NCBI GenBank assembly: GCA_009692745.1
Contig: SHYO01000003.1
Span: 1-58,586, forward strand
Source of the DNA: Chloroflexota bacterium
GTDB taxonomy: Bacteria > Chloroflexota > Anaerolineae > Epilineales > SHYO01
DNA length: 58,586 nt
Direction: 5' to 3'
How positions within the stretch are numbered: the stretch's first letter is position 1; each line of letters starts with the position of its first letter. The position numbers and the translations under genes are program-made. Below are positions 16,113 through 24,252 of this stretch, piece after piece. The notes beneath the pieces are model-generated. The model had not been told where the DNA came from. It worked only from the letters and a program-made list of their open reading frames with translations, and made no database searches.

Positions 16113-17345
16113 ATGCGGATAAAAAAGGTTGAGGCGTTTGTGGTACGGGCGCCGCTGGAGGGGGATAAGCCCCACTGGGGGGCGGGATTTTGGGCCCAGG
16201 ATGCTCTGGTCCATCCCGGGTTGCCGGCCGGTCACCCGGGAGATATCAGTACAGAGTATCCGCCGATCTGGCGTAACCGGGCGGTTTATCCTGCTAGCCT
16301 GGATTGTCTGGTGGTGCGATTGGAGACGGATAACGGGATCGTGGGTTGGGGTGAGGCCCATACGCCGGCAGCGCCGGAAGCCAGCAAGGCGATTGTGGAA
16401 CAATTGTTGCAGCCGGTGGTATATGGCCGCGAGGCGCTAGATATTCAGCCGGCCTGGGAAAGCATGTATGCCACTATGCGCCTGAGAGGGCATTCCAGTG
16501 GCTTTATGCTGGAGGCGATCAGCGGCGTAGATATTGCGCTGTGGGATATTGCCGGAAAAGCCTTGGGCGTACCGGTGTGCAAGTTGATGGGGGGGCAGAT
16601 GCGGGAACGCATCCCTGTGTATGCTTCCAGTTTGCCGCGCGTGCTTGCCGTAGAAGGAGAGGCTGGGCGGCGCAAGTTGGCGGAGATGGCAGCGGGATTG
16701 GTGGCGCAAGGGTATCGCACGCTAAAAGTTAAACTGGGACTAGGGATTGAGGAGGACCGGCAGACTTTGCAGGCGCTGCGGCAGGCAGTGGGATCGGAGG
16801 TGGGCATAGCGGTGGATGTGAACGGCGCCTACGACCTGGCCCTGGCGCGACGGGCGGGGCGGATGATGGAGCAGGAGGGGGTGCTATGGCTGGAAGAGCC
16901 GCTCATGCCGGAAAATATGCGCGGATATGCCCAACTGGCCGCCAGCCTGGATATCACAGTGGCCGGTGGGGAGTGCCTGGATAACCGCTGGATTTTTAAC
17001 GATTTTCTAGCCGCCGGGGCGCTGGATCTAATCCAGCCCGATGTGTCGCGCGCCGGGGGGCTGAGCGAGGTGAAGCGGATTTCCGACCTGGCCGATACCT
17101 ACAATGTGCCATTTGCGCCGCATGTCAGCATTGGTACAGCCATCTACATGGCTGCATCGCTGCAATGGGCCGCAGCCGGGGCCAACTTGATGACCTGCGA
17201 ATGGCCTTTGGATCAGAGCCGGTTGGGTAACGGGATTCTGGCCGAACCATTTGTGTTCAGCGACGGGTATGTGCAAGTCCCAGTCGGGCCGGGATTGGGT
17301 GTTATGGTGGATGAGCAGGCCTTGCGGCAATGGCAGGTGGTGTAG
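16113..17345 (+). CDS. enolase-superfamily sugar-acid dehydratase-type protein
   Basis: 410 residues, paralogous to the preceding gene along the whole length. The active site is complete: TLKVKLG (K-x-K), AVDVNGAYD (ligand 1), LWLEEPLMPEN (ligand 2), VAGGECLDNRW (ligand 3, Glu) and FAPHVSIGT (His on the second catalytic side). This pattern fits the mandelate racemase subgroup, which abstracts a proton alpha to a carboxylate, commonly to dehydrate an aldonate. The substrate is not known. Spacing to its neighbours suggests one operon. Confidence 0.88.
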   Translation: MRIKKVEAFVVRAPLEGDKPHWGAGFWAQDALVHPGLPAGHPGDISTEYPPIWRNRAVYPASLDCLVVRLETDNGIVGWGEAHTPAAPEASKAIVEQLLQPVVYGREALDIQPAWESMYATMRLRGHSSGFMLEAISGVDIALWDIAGKALGVPVCKLMGGQMRERIPVYASSLPRVLAVEGEAGRRKLAEMAAGLVAQGYRTLKVKLGLGIEEDRQTLQALRQAVGSEVGIAVDVNGAYDLALARRAGRMMEQEGVLWLEEPLMPENMRGYAQLAASLDITVAGGECLDNRWIFNDFLAAGALDLIQPDVSRAGGLSEVKRISDLADTYNVPFAPHVSIGTAIYMAASLQWAAAGANLMTCEWPLDQSRLGNGILAEPFVFSDGYVQVPVGPGLGVMVDEQALRQWQVV

Positions 17346-17400
17346 TGGAGGTTGGCAGGTTTTAACGCCTATTGTAGGTACGGCCAAAGTTGAGAGGAAG

Positions 17401-18213
17401 ATGGGAAGATTAGAGGGGAAAGTAGCGTTGATCAGCGGGGCGGCGCGGGGTATTGGCGCGGCCATCGCGACGCGGTTTGCCGGCGAGGGTGCCAGTCTGG
17501 TCCTGGTGGATGTATTGGTGGAGGAATTGCAGCGCCTTGCAGAGGGGTTAGTTACAGTAGGAGGAGTGGTTGAGGTAGTTGGGGGGGATGTGGCCGATGA
17601 GGAGACGTGGCGCCAGGCGGTGAACCGGGCAGAAGAGCGGTTCAGGCGGCTGGATATCCTGGTCAATAACGCCGGGGCGGCGGAGCACCGCTCCGTGACG
17701 GATCTGAGTGTGGCCCTGTGGCGCCGGACGCTGGATGTGTGCCTGACATCGGCATTCCTGGGAGCCAAATATGCCATTCCGGTGATGCAGCGACAACAAG
17801 GCGGTGCTATTATCAATATTAGTTCGGTGAATTCCCTGGTGGCAACCCCGGGGATGCCGGCTTATACGGCGGCAAAGGGGGGAATGACGGCATTGACGCG
17901 ACAGTTGGCGGTGGAGTACGGCCCTGATGGCATCCGCACCAATGAGATCCGGCCGGGGCTAATTGCTACCCCTGAGACGGTAGAAACCGTGCTGGCCGAT
18001 TCGGCGGAGGAACGGGCGGCGCTGGAAAGTTGCCCCTTGCGACGGGTGGGGCAGCCGGAAGATATCGCGGCTACGGCATTATTTCTAGCGAGCGAGGACG
18101 CGGCGTATATTAACGGTGTGGCTCTGACGGTGGATGGCGGCACAACGGCGCAATGGCCGCCGATTCTGGTGCGTCCCGCCTTGCGGCGCAAGGCGCGGTT
18201 GCCGGTGGAATAA
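17401..18213 (+). CDS. short-chain dehydrogenase/reductase
   Basis: 270 residues of classical SDR. ISGAARGIGAAIATRFAGEG binds NAD(P), DILVNNAGAAEHRSV is the NNAG motif, and IINISSVNSLVATPGMPAYT followed by AAKGG gives the Ser-Tyr-x3-Lys catalytic set. The terminal INGVALTVDGGTTAQW is typical. Asp in LVLVDVLV after strand 2 suggests NAD preference. The ATG at 17401 follows GAGAGG; a longer upstream frame overlaps the previous gene and is rejected. Probably oxidises or reduces an intermediate of the adjacent pathway. Confidence 0.9.
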   Translation: MGRLEGKVALISGAARGIGAAIATRFAGEGASLVLVDVLVEELQRLAEGLVTVGGVVEVVGGDVADEETWRQAVNRAEERFRRLDILVNNAGAAEHRSVTDLSVALWRRTLDVCLTSAFLGAKYAIPVMQRQQGGAIINISSVNSLVATPGMPAYTAAKGGMTALTRQLAVEYGPDGIRTNEIRPGLIATPETVETVLADSAEERAALESCPLRRVGQPEDIAATALFLASEDAAYINGVALTVDGGTTAQWPPILVRPALRRKARLPVE

Positions 18214-18293
18214 ACACGGTGGTTTTATAATTTTTGTCCCATCGGACAAGTTTAGCATTGCCCAATATCCATGACACAGATATAGGAGTTTTT

Positions 18294-19199
18294 ATGGCAC
18301 ATCAACCATTTCGCGGCGTGTTTGCGATTCCTGTAACGCCGTTCGATAAGCAGGGAAAAATCGACGAGTCCAGTTTGCGGCGCTGTATCGATTTTTGTGT
18401 GGCCGGGGGAGCGCATGGGATTGTGAACCCGGTTAATGCCAGCGAGTTTACCAGCCTGACTGATGATGAGCGCAAACGGGTGACAGAGATAACGATTGAG
18501 CAGACGAACGGGCGAATTCCTGTGGTGATTGGTACCTCTGGCGTGTCGACGCACCATGCGGTGGAGTTAAGCAGATATGCAGCCCACGTGGGGGCGGATG
18601 CAGTGATCGCCATGCCGCCCTATGTGCGCAAAGCCACCGCGGCTGAGATCTATGAGTATTACCGGGCATTGTCAGCAGCGGTGGATATTCCCATTTTTAT
18701 TCAGGACTATATCGGGCCGGTAGGCACGCCCATGTCGGCCGATTTGCTGAGCCGGATGTTGCGCGAATTGGAACACGTGAAATATTTAAAAGAGGAGGCC
18801 GTACCGGCGGGCCATATGATGACGGCAGTGATGGCAAAGGCCGGGGATAGTTTGGAGGGTGTGATGGGAGGGGCCGCCGGTCGATATATCATGGATGAGT
18901 TTCGCCGCGGAGCGCAGGGTACTATGCCGGCCTGCGAGATCGTCGATTTACACGTCCAGCTTTGGGATCTGCTCGAGAGTGGGGATGAGACGGCGGCGTT
19001 TGATTTCTATCGCCAGATGCTGCCGCTGATGAACCTTGAATCGTTATACAGTTTCGCGGTGTATAAAGAGGTGCTGCACCGCCGGGGCGTAATCGACTAT
19101 ACAACGATGCGTGCGGCGGGAGCGCCGATGCTGGATGACTACGATCAGCGGGAATTGGATATGATCCTGGCAGATCTTAAGCCGCTATTCCTGTTATGA
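18294..19199 (+). CDS. dihydrodipicolinate synthase (DapA)-family lyase
   Basis: 301 residues of class I aldolase barrel. FAIPVTPFDKQGKIDESSLR opens the family, VVIGTSGVSTHHAVELSRYA and ADAVIAMPPYVRKATAAEI follow, FIQDYIGPVGTPMS carries the conserved Tyr, and VKYLKEEAVPAGHMM the Schiff-base Lys. Next to sugar-acid dehydratases this is more likely a 2-keto-3-deoxy acid aldolase/dehydratase than lysine biosynthesis (inference). AGGAG lies 5 bases before the ATG at 18294. Confidence 0.87.
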   Translation: MAHQPFRGVFAIPVTPFDKQGKIDESSLRRCIDFCVAGGAHGIVNPVNASEFTSLTDDERKRVTEITIEQTNGRIPVVIGTSGVSTHHAVELSRYAAHVGADAVIAMPPYVRKATAAEIYEYYRALSAAVDIPIFIQDYIGPVGTPMSADLLSRMLRELEHVKYLKEEAVPAGHMMTAVMAKAGDSLEGVMGGAAGRYIMDEFRRGAQGTMPACEIVDLHVQLWDLLESGDETAAFDFYRQMLPLMNLESLYSFAVYKEVLHRRGVIDYTTMRAAGAPMLDDYDQRELDMILADLKPLFLL

Positions 19200-19257
19200 A
19201 GCCATTCACGAAGGACACGAAGGGGTACTAAGGAATAGGAAAGGACTAAGGGATCAA

Positions 19258-19884
19258 GTGCAGTTGATTGATGTTTCTGTGACGATTTCGCCCTCCTTGC
19301 CGGTGTGGCCGGGGGATCCGGCGCCACGTATCGAGCCGGTTACTCAGGTTAGCGCGGGGGCTCCTTTCAACCTGTCGCAGCTTTGCCTGGGGAGCCATAC
19401 CGGCACCCATGTGGACCCACCGTTACATTTTCTGCTGGGGCAGCGAGGAGTGGATGGGTTATCACTGGATATGTTGGTGGGCCCGGCGTATGTGGCGGAT
19501 TTTCCTGCGGCGGCGGTGATTCATAGGAGCGATTTGGTGGTTGCGGCGATTCCCCCAGAGACGCTACGGTTGTTGCTGCGCACGCGGAACAGCCGGGGAG
19601 GGAGGTCCAAAGTGTTCAACCCCGATTATGTGGCGCTGGCGGTGGATGCGGCACAGTACTGCATTGAGTGCGGCATCCAGCTGGTAGGCATTGATGGGCC
19701 GTCGATTGAGGCTTTTACCGTGATGGATTTCCCGGTCCACCTGGCGTTGCTACGAGCGGGTGTGGTCATTGTGGAAGGGTTGGATCTATCTCAGGTAGAG
19801 GCAGGTATGTATGAGTTGATCTGCCTACCGTTGAAGATTGAGAACGGGGATGGGGGGCCGGCGCGGGTGGTATTACGGAGATAA
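19258..19884 (+). CDS. cyclase-family metal-dependent hydrolase (kynurenine formamidase-like)
   Basis: 208 residues. ISPSLPVWPGDPAPRIEPV and LCLGSHTGTHVDPPLHFL contain the family signature H-x-G-T-H-x-D, which binds zinc or manganese. VGIDGPSIEAFTVMDFPVHL matches the second metal-site region. Members hydrolyse amides, lactones or cyclic compounds; here a lactonase-like role in the pathway is possible but unproven. The start is GTG after a purine-rich stretch. It is the last gene of the catabolic run. Confidence 0.82.
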   Translation: MQLIDVSVTISPSLPVWPGDPAPRIEPVTQVSAGAPFNLSQLCLGSHTGTHVDPPLHFLLGQRGVDGLSLDMLVGPAYVADFPAAAVIHRSDLVVAAIPPETLRLLLRTRNSRGGRSKVFNPDYVALAVDAAQYCIECGIQLVGIDGPSIEAFTVMDFPVHLALLRAGVVIVEGLDLSQVEAGMYELICLPLKIENGDGGPARVVLRR

Positions 19885-20060
19885 AAAAATCCCTAACATA
19901 AAAAAGCAAACAGGATAGATGGATAAGAAGGATGGGACAGGATAAATCAAGTATAGAAGATGGGAAGATGTCAGTGGTAATACGTAGTTCTTGGAGAGGA
20001 TCGGTTGAATAAGTTGGTTGGTGCATTGCCGGGGATGGTATGGGGGTGGTGGTGTGAAAG

Positions 20061-21203
20061 TTGAGTGTTGAGGTGATATCGACGAGGGATTTGGCGCAGC
20101 GGGTGACGCGCCGGGCGGTCGAGTTGGGGTTCGACTTGGTGGGGGTGAGCCGGGAGATGGCTCCAGGGCAGGCGCAGGCGTATCGGACCTGGGTGGAAGC
20201 CGGGTACGGTGGGAAGATGGCGTACCTGGCGCGGCCGGACGCCTTGGCGCGGCGGGCGGATATGCAGTTGACCTTGCCGGAGGCGACGAGCCTGATTTCG
20301 GTGGGGGTGAGTTATTTTGTGAAGGATCTGCCAGCGGAGATCCGGCATGATCCGGCGCGGGGACTGATTGCGCGGTATGCTTGGGGCCAGGATTATCACG
20401 ATGTGCTGGCGCCCCGGTTACAGGTCCTGGGGACATTCCTGGCGGAGGAGTGCGGCACGCCGGTGCTGAGCCGGCCCTACGTGGATACGGGACCGCTGCT
20501 GGAACGGAACTTGGCGCACCAGGCCGGGCTGGGATTCATTGGGCGGAATACGATGCTGATCAATCCCGATTGGGGGTCATATCTCTTTCTGGGGGAGTTG
20601 ATTACGACGGCGGAGTTGGAGTCGGACAAGCCGGATAGCCGGGGAACCTGTGGGCACTGTACCCGCTGCCTGGCTGCCTGCCCGACAGAGGCGTTTGTGG
20701 CGCCCTATGTGCTGGATGCGCGGCGCTGCATCTCGTACCTGACGATTGAACTGAAAGGGCCGATTCCACGGGAGCTACGGTCGCTGATGGGGAACTGGAT
20801 CTTCGGCTGTGATGTGTGCCAGGAGGTTTGTCCCTGGACGCGGAAGTTCTCCCGCGTGACGCGCGCGCCGGCATTCCAGCCGGATCTGGAGGCGGTGGCG
20901 CCGCTTTTGCTCCCGCTGATAGGGCTGACGCCGGAAGGGTTTCGGGCGCGTTTTAAGAACTCGCCGGTAGCACGGGCAAAGCGGCGTGGTCTATTGCGGA
21001 ACGTGGCTGTGGCTCTGGGGAACTGGGGAGATGGGGCGGCGGTACCAGCGTTAAATGCAGCGCTGCAAGATCCCGAGCCACTGGTGCGCGGACATGTGGC
21101 CTGGGCTTTGGGCCGGATGGGAGAATACCGGCGGTTGCAGGCAGCGCGGGAGTGGGAGCAGGATGGATATGTGTTGGAGGAGATTGGGGCGGCTTTAGGA
21201 TGA
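20061..21203 (+). CDS. queG: epoxyqueuosine reductase QueG
   Basis: 380 residues. The N-terminal cobalamin-binding region includes YGGKMAYLARPDALARRADM and VGVSYFVKD. RGLIARYAWGQDYHDVLAPR and DTGPLLERNLAHQAGLGFIG are QueG hallmarks. Two 4Fe-4S motifs are CGHCTRCLAACPTEAF and CDVCQEVCPW. The C-terminus is HEAT-like (ALNAALQDPEPLVRGHVAWA). It performs the last step of queuosine tRNA modification. The TTG at 20061 is the first possible in-frame start; GTG at 20073 is an alternative. The 176 bases upstream hold no gene I can see. Confidence 0.95.
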   Translation: MSVEVISTRDLAQRVTRRAVELGFDLVGVSREMAPGQAQAYRTWVEAGYGGKMAYLARPDALARRADMQLTLPEATSLISVGVSYFVKDLPAEIRHDPARGLIARYAWGQDYHDVLAPRLQVLGTFLAEECGTPVLSRPYVDTGPLLERNLAHQAGLGFIGRNTMLINPDWGSYLFLGELITTAELESDKPDSRGTCGHCTRCLAACPTEAFVAPYVLDARRCISYLTIELKGPIPRELRSLMGNWIFGCDVCQEVCPWTRKFSRVTRAPAFQPDLEAVAPLLLPLIGLTPEGFRARFKNSPVARAKRRGLLRNVAVALGNWGDGAAVPALNAALQDPEPLVRGHVAWALGRMGEYRRLQAAREWEQDGYVLEEIGAALG

Positions 21204-21205
21204 CT

Positions 21206-21222
21206 GCCCAACCGGGTTGGGC
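21206..21222. repeat. 17-bp perfect palindrome, intergenic copy
   Basis: GCCCAACCGGGTTGGGC begins two bases after the queG stop. The identical 17-mer (opposite strand) sits inside the broken aminotransferase gene at 54002-54018. There is no T-run after it, so it is not an obvious terminator. Confidence 0.75.
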
Positions 21223-21356
21223 CGGTGACTTCCCAATTGACAGGAATTTCCCCCCCGTTTATACTGCCTCGAATACATTGGGATTGTTCGAGCAGATTCG
21301 GCTTGATATTTCTATCTACCAGCTTTACATTGAAAGTATCCATCTGAAAAATTGAT

Positions 21357-21917
21357 ATGAAGAAATCACTCCAAGGCACCCCATTGAAGCGCTTTCACCG
21401 GGAGTTCCGTCGCGAGCACCCCATTCAGCACAGCCTGGCGGTTATTTTGCAGAGTGTAGAGTACCCGGTGAATGTGGGATCGGCTTTCCGGATTGCGGAC
21501 GCGGTGAGGGTGGAAGAGATGATCCTGACGGGGATTACGCCAGTCCCGCCAAATCCTACCATTGTTAAGGTGGGGCGCAACAAGCATACGCGCGTGCCCT
21601 GGCGCTATGAAAAGGAGACCGAGAAACCGATCTCAGAGCTGAAGGCGCAGGCATACCGCATCTATGCGCTGGAGATTGCCGGCGAAGCGCAGCCGTATTA
21701 CGAGGTCGACTGGCCTGAGAAGGTGTGCCTGGTCGTGGGGCACGAGGACCACGGGGTGACCAAGGTGACGATGGCGCTGTGCGATGAGACGGTTTTTATT
21801 CCGATGTGGGGCAAAGGGGCTTCGTTGAACGTACATGTAGCTCTGGCGGTAGTCTTATTCCATATCCGTTACCTGGGGATCCAGGGCGGCAAGAGGGAGG
21901 AGACCGGAAGTGCTTGA
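21357..21917 (+). CDS. SpoU/TrmH-family RNA 2'-O-methyltransferase
   Basis: 186 residues of the SPOUT knot fold. Motif 1 is VEYPVNVGSAFRIADAVRVE, motif 2 VCLVVGHEDHGVT, and motif 3 VFIPMWGKGASLNVHVALAV with the conserved Asn. It is short, without an RNA-binding N-terminal domain, so the target RNA (tRNA or rRNA ribose) cannot be named. Its 3' end overlaps the next gene by 8 bases, so translation is probably coupled. Confidence 0.88.
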   Translation: MKKSLQGTPLKRFHREFRREHPIQHSLAVILQSVEYPVNVGSAFRIADAVRVEEMILTGITPVPPNPTIVKVGRNKHTRVPWRYEKETEKPISELKAQAYRIYALEIAGEAQPYYEVDWPEKVCLVVGHEDHGVTKVTMALCDETVFIPMWGKGASLNVHVALAVVLFHIRYLGIQGGKREETGSA

Positions 21918-22965
21918 CGCCCAAGAAGTGCTGACCAGATTATCGGAGAGCAATGGGGTTTCCGGTTATGAGGATGGGGTCCGACAGCAGGTGATTGCCA
22001 CGTGCCAGGCACTGGGGCTGGAGGTGCGCACCGATGTGTTGGGCAATCTGATTGGCCGGAAATCTGGCAGTGCGGCAGATGCCCCCCATAGCGTCATGCT
22101 GGCGGCCCACATGGATGAGATCGGGTTGATTGTGATGAAACTCGATAAAGGCTTTATCCGGTTTGGCAAGGTGGGGGGTATCGACGCGCGCACCTTGCCA
22201 GGGCAGGAGGTCCTGGTGCATGGGCGGCGGGAGCTGCCAGGGATCATTGCGTCCCGGCCGCCGCACGTCTTACCGGCGGAAGAACGGGAGAAGGTTTTAC
22301 AACTGGATCAGTTGTTTATTGACGTGGGACTCACAGCAGCGGAATTGGCCAGCCAGGTGCGGGTGGGGGACCTGATTACGATCCGGCGACAGGTGACGCC
22401 CTTGCAGGGGAATTATCTAAGTGGTAAGGCCCTCGATAATCGCGCCTGTGTCACGGCGATGCTGCTGGCGATGGATCTCTTGCGCCATATGGAGCATCTC
22501 TGGGATGTCTATGCCGTGGCGACGGTGCAGGAGGAGACTGGGTTACAGGGCGCTATTACCAGCACCTTCCATCTGGCGCCGACGATAGGGATTGCCCTGG
22601 ATGTGACCTTCGGCGCGGTAGGCTCTCCGGGTGAGCCGGAGATGTTAGAGATGAACAAAGGCCCGGCGGTTTCTTTTGGTCCCAATATCCATCCTATGAT
22701 TTTCCGGCGTCTGAAAGAGGTTTGCCGGCAGAATGAGATCCCTTTTCAGGTGGAACCGGTGCCGGGTATGTCGGGCACGGATGCGATAGCGATGCAAGTG
22801 ACACAGAGCGGATTGCCGACGGGATTGGTGGGAATTCCGCTGCGGTATATGCATAGTTCGGTGGAGACGGTGCATCTGCGGGATATCGAGCGCACCGCCA
22901 GGTTGTTGGCCCTGTTTATTGCCGGGTTGGATGAGGCATTTTTGACGTCTCTGGCGTTAGATTAA
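21910..22965 (+). CDS. M42 family aminopeptidase (copy 1 of 3)
   Basis: 351 residues of the glutamyl aminopeptidase/TET fold. LAAHMDEIGLIVMKLDKGFI holds the first metal ligands, GKALDNRACVTAMLLAM the bridging Asp, TVQEETGLQGAITSTF the catalytic Glu and ligand Glu, DVTFGAVGSPG the Asp region, and RYMHSSVETVHL the final His. The active site is therefore complete. The GTG start is within the end of the preceding methyltransferase gene. M42 enzymes form large tetrahedral complexes that trim peptides. Confidence 0.9.
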   Translation: MLDAQEVLTRLSESNGVSGYEDGVRQQVIATCQALGLEVRTDVLGNLIGRKSGSAADAPHSVMLAAHMDEIGLIVMKLDKGFIRFGKVGGIDARTLPGQEVLVHGRRELPGIIASRPPHVLPAEEREKVLQLDQLFIDVGLTAAELASQVRVGDLITIRRQVTPLQGNYLSGKALDNRACVTAMLLAMDLLRHMEHLWDVYAVATVQEETGLQGAITSTFHLAPTIGIALDVTFGAVGSPGEPEMLEMNKGPAVSFGPNIHPMIFRRLKEVCRQNEIPFQVEPVPGMSGTDAIAMQVTQSGLPTGLVGIPLRYMHSSVETVHLRDIERTARLLALFIAGLDEAFLTSLALD

Positions 22966-22982
22966 GTAGCGGGAGTGGCACT

Positions 22983-24086
22983 TTGAGCACAATTCATGCT
23001 GCGGAACAACCGCAAGATAAGAGCATTGCCAGCCAATGGGCCAGCCGCTGGCCTGATTTTGAGCAGACGGTGGCGTTGTTACAATCCCTATCGGAAGCGC
23101 GGGGAATTGCAGGGCAGGAAGAGCAAGTGCGGGCGGTGATCAAAACTGCCATCAAAGATCATGTGGATAGTATGCGGGTAGACGCCCTGGGAAACCTGCT
23201 AGCCTATAAACGTGGTACTGGGGCAGACCGGCGCCGGGTGATGCTAGATGCTCACATGGATGAAGTGGGCTTTATGGTGGTGAAAATCGAGGCGAACGGT
23301 CTGCTGCGTATTAGAAAGATTGGCGGCTGGGACGACCGGCTGCTGGCATCCAAGCTGGTGCAGGTAGGGCGCAGTGGTGTCCCAGGGGTGATTGGGTTGA
23401 AGGCGATCCATCTGCTCAGTACTGATGAGCGGAACAGGCTGGTCAAGACAGCAGATCTAGGGATCGATATCGGGGCCGGCAGCCAGGCAGAAGCGGAAAG
23501 ATGGGTCGAATTGGGCGATATGGTTACCCTGGCGGCGCAGTTCGAGCAGGTCGGCGGCTTGTTAAAGGGTAAGGCTTTCGATGATCGGGCCGGCTGTACC
23601 GTAGCGATAGAGCTGCTGCGCGGTGGTCCCTATCCATGCGATATTGTGGCGGCTTTTACGGTACAGGAAGAGGTAGGGCTACGCGGCGCACAGGTAGCGG
23701 CTTACGATATCAATCCCGACCTGGCGTTTGCCTTTGAAGGTACAATTGCCGATGATTTGCCAAAGGAACAGGATGCCAGCCCAACTACGGAATTAGGCAA
23801 GGGACCGGCGCTCTCGATTATGGACAGCTCGGCGATTATGCACCGGGGGTTGAATGAGCACCTGATGCGGGTAGCGCAAGAACTGGGCATACCCTACCAG
23901 TTTAAGCAACCGGGAATTGGGGGCACCAATGTGGGGCGCATACACCTGGCCCGCGAAGGCATTGCGGCGACGGTTGTTTCTGTGCCCTGCCGGTATATCC
24001 ATGCTCCGGCGGCGAGACAGTGCGTAATTGACGTTTGCAGAGCAAGTGCTATCGTCTGGTTACCTCGTCGAATTTGGCCTGATTAG
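22983..24086 (+). CDS. M42 family aminopeptidase (copy 2), 3' end replaced by a MITE insertion
   Basis: 367 residues as read. MLDAHMDEVGFMVVKIEANG, GKAFDDRAGCTVAIELL, TVQEEVGLRGAQVAAY and CRYIHAPAA supply every M42 metal and catalytic position. After HAPAA the normal tail is lost: a 110-bp element with an 8-bp duplication shifts the frame, and translation ends at 24086 after about 23 foreign residues. Removing 118 bases restores an open frame to 24210 ending MVHPDDLAHEIVLMRAALKR, the expected last helix. The product may still fold, but this gene is best treated as truncated. Confidence 0.85.
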   Translation: MSTIHAAEQPQDKSIASQWASRWPDFEQTVALLQSLSEARGIAGQEEQVRAVIKTAIKDHVDSMRVDALGNLLAYKRGTGADRRRVMLDAHMDEVGFMVVKIEANGLLRIRKIGGWDDRLLASKLVQVGRSGVPGVIGLKAIHLLSTDERNRLVKTADLGIDIGAGSQAEAERWVELGDMVTLAAQFEQVGGLLKGKAFDDRAGCTVAIELLRGGPYPCDIVAAFTVQEEVGLRGAQVAAYDINPDLAFAFEGTIADDLPKEQDASPTTELGKGPALSIMDSSAIMHRGLNEHLMRVAQELGIPYQFKQPGIGGTNVGRIHLAREGIAATVVSVPCRYIHAPAARQCVIDVCRASAIVWLPRRIWPD

Positions 24087-24124
24087 GCCTGCCGTTTGTG
24101 CCACAAACGTCAATTACGCAGTCT
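24015..24124. mobile_element. 110-bp MITE-like element with terminal inverted repeats and 8-bp target duplication
   Basis: The two ends are inverted copies over about 21 bases (sharing TGCGTAATTGACGTTTG), differing only by a 2-base AG insertion near the left tip (AGAC-AG-TGCG against AGAC-TGCG). The inside has a small hairpin GGCCT/AGGCC. CGGCGGCG flanks both sides (24007-24014 and 24125-24132). There is no coding capacity, so a transposase must act in trans. Insertion into the M42 gene is proved by the restored frame when it is removed. Confidence 0.85.
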
Positions 24125-24252
24125 CGGCGGCGATGGTACATCCGGATGACCTGGCCCATGAGATTGTGTTGATGCGGGCAGCTTTAAAGCGGATCGCGAC
24201 GTTTGCCTAGCCCCTCAGTTTCTGAGCGCTAGCACGCTACGGAGGAAATGGT

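Noticed and set aside
18774..18788. parS-like ACACGTGAAAT sequence
   Set aside because: It is only a partial match to the parS consensus and lies inside a coding sequence where the codons explain it (LEHVKYL).
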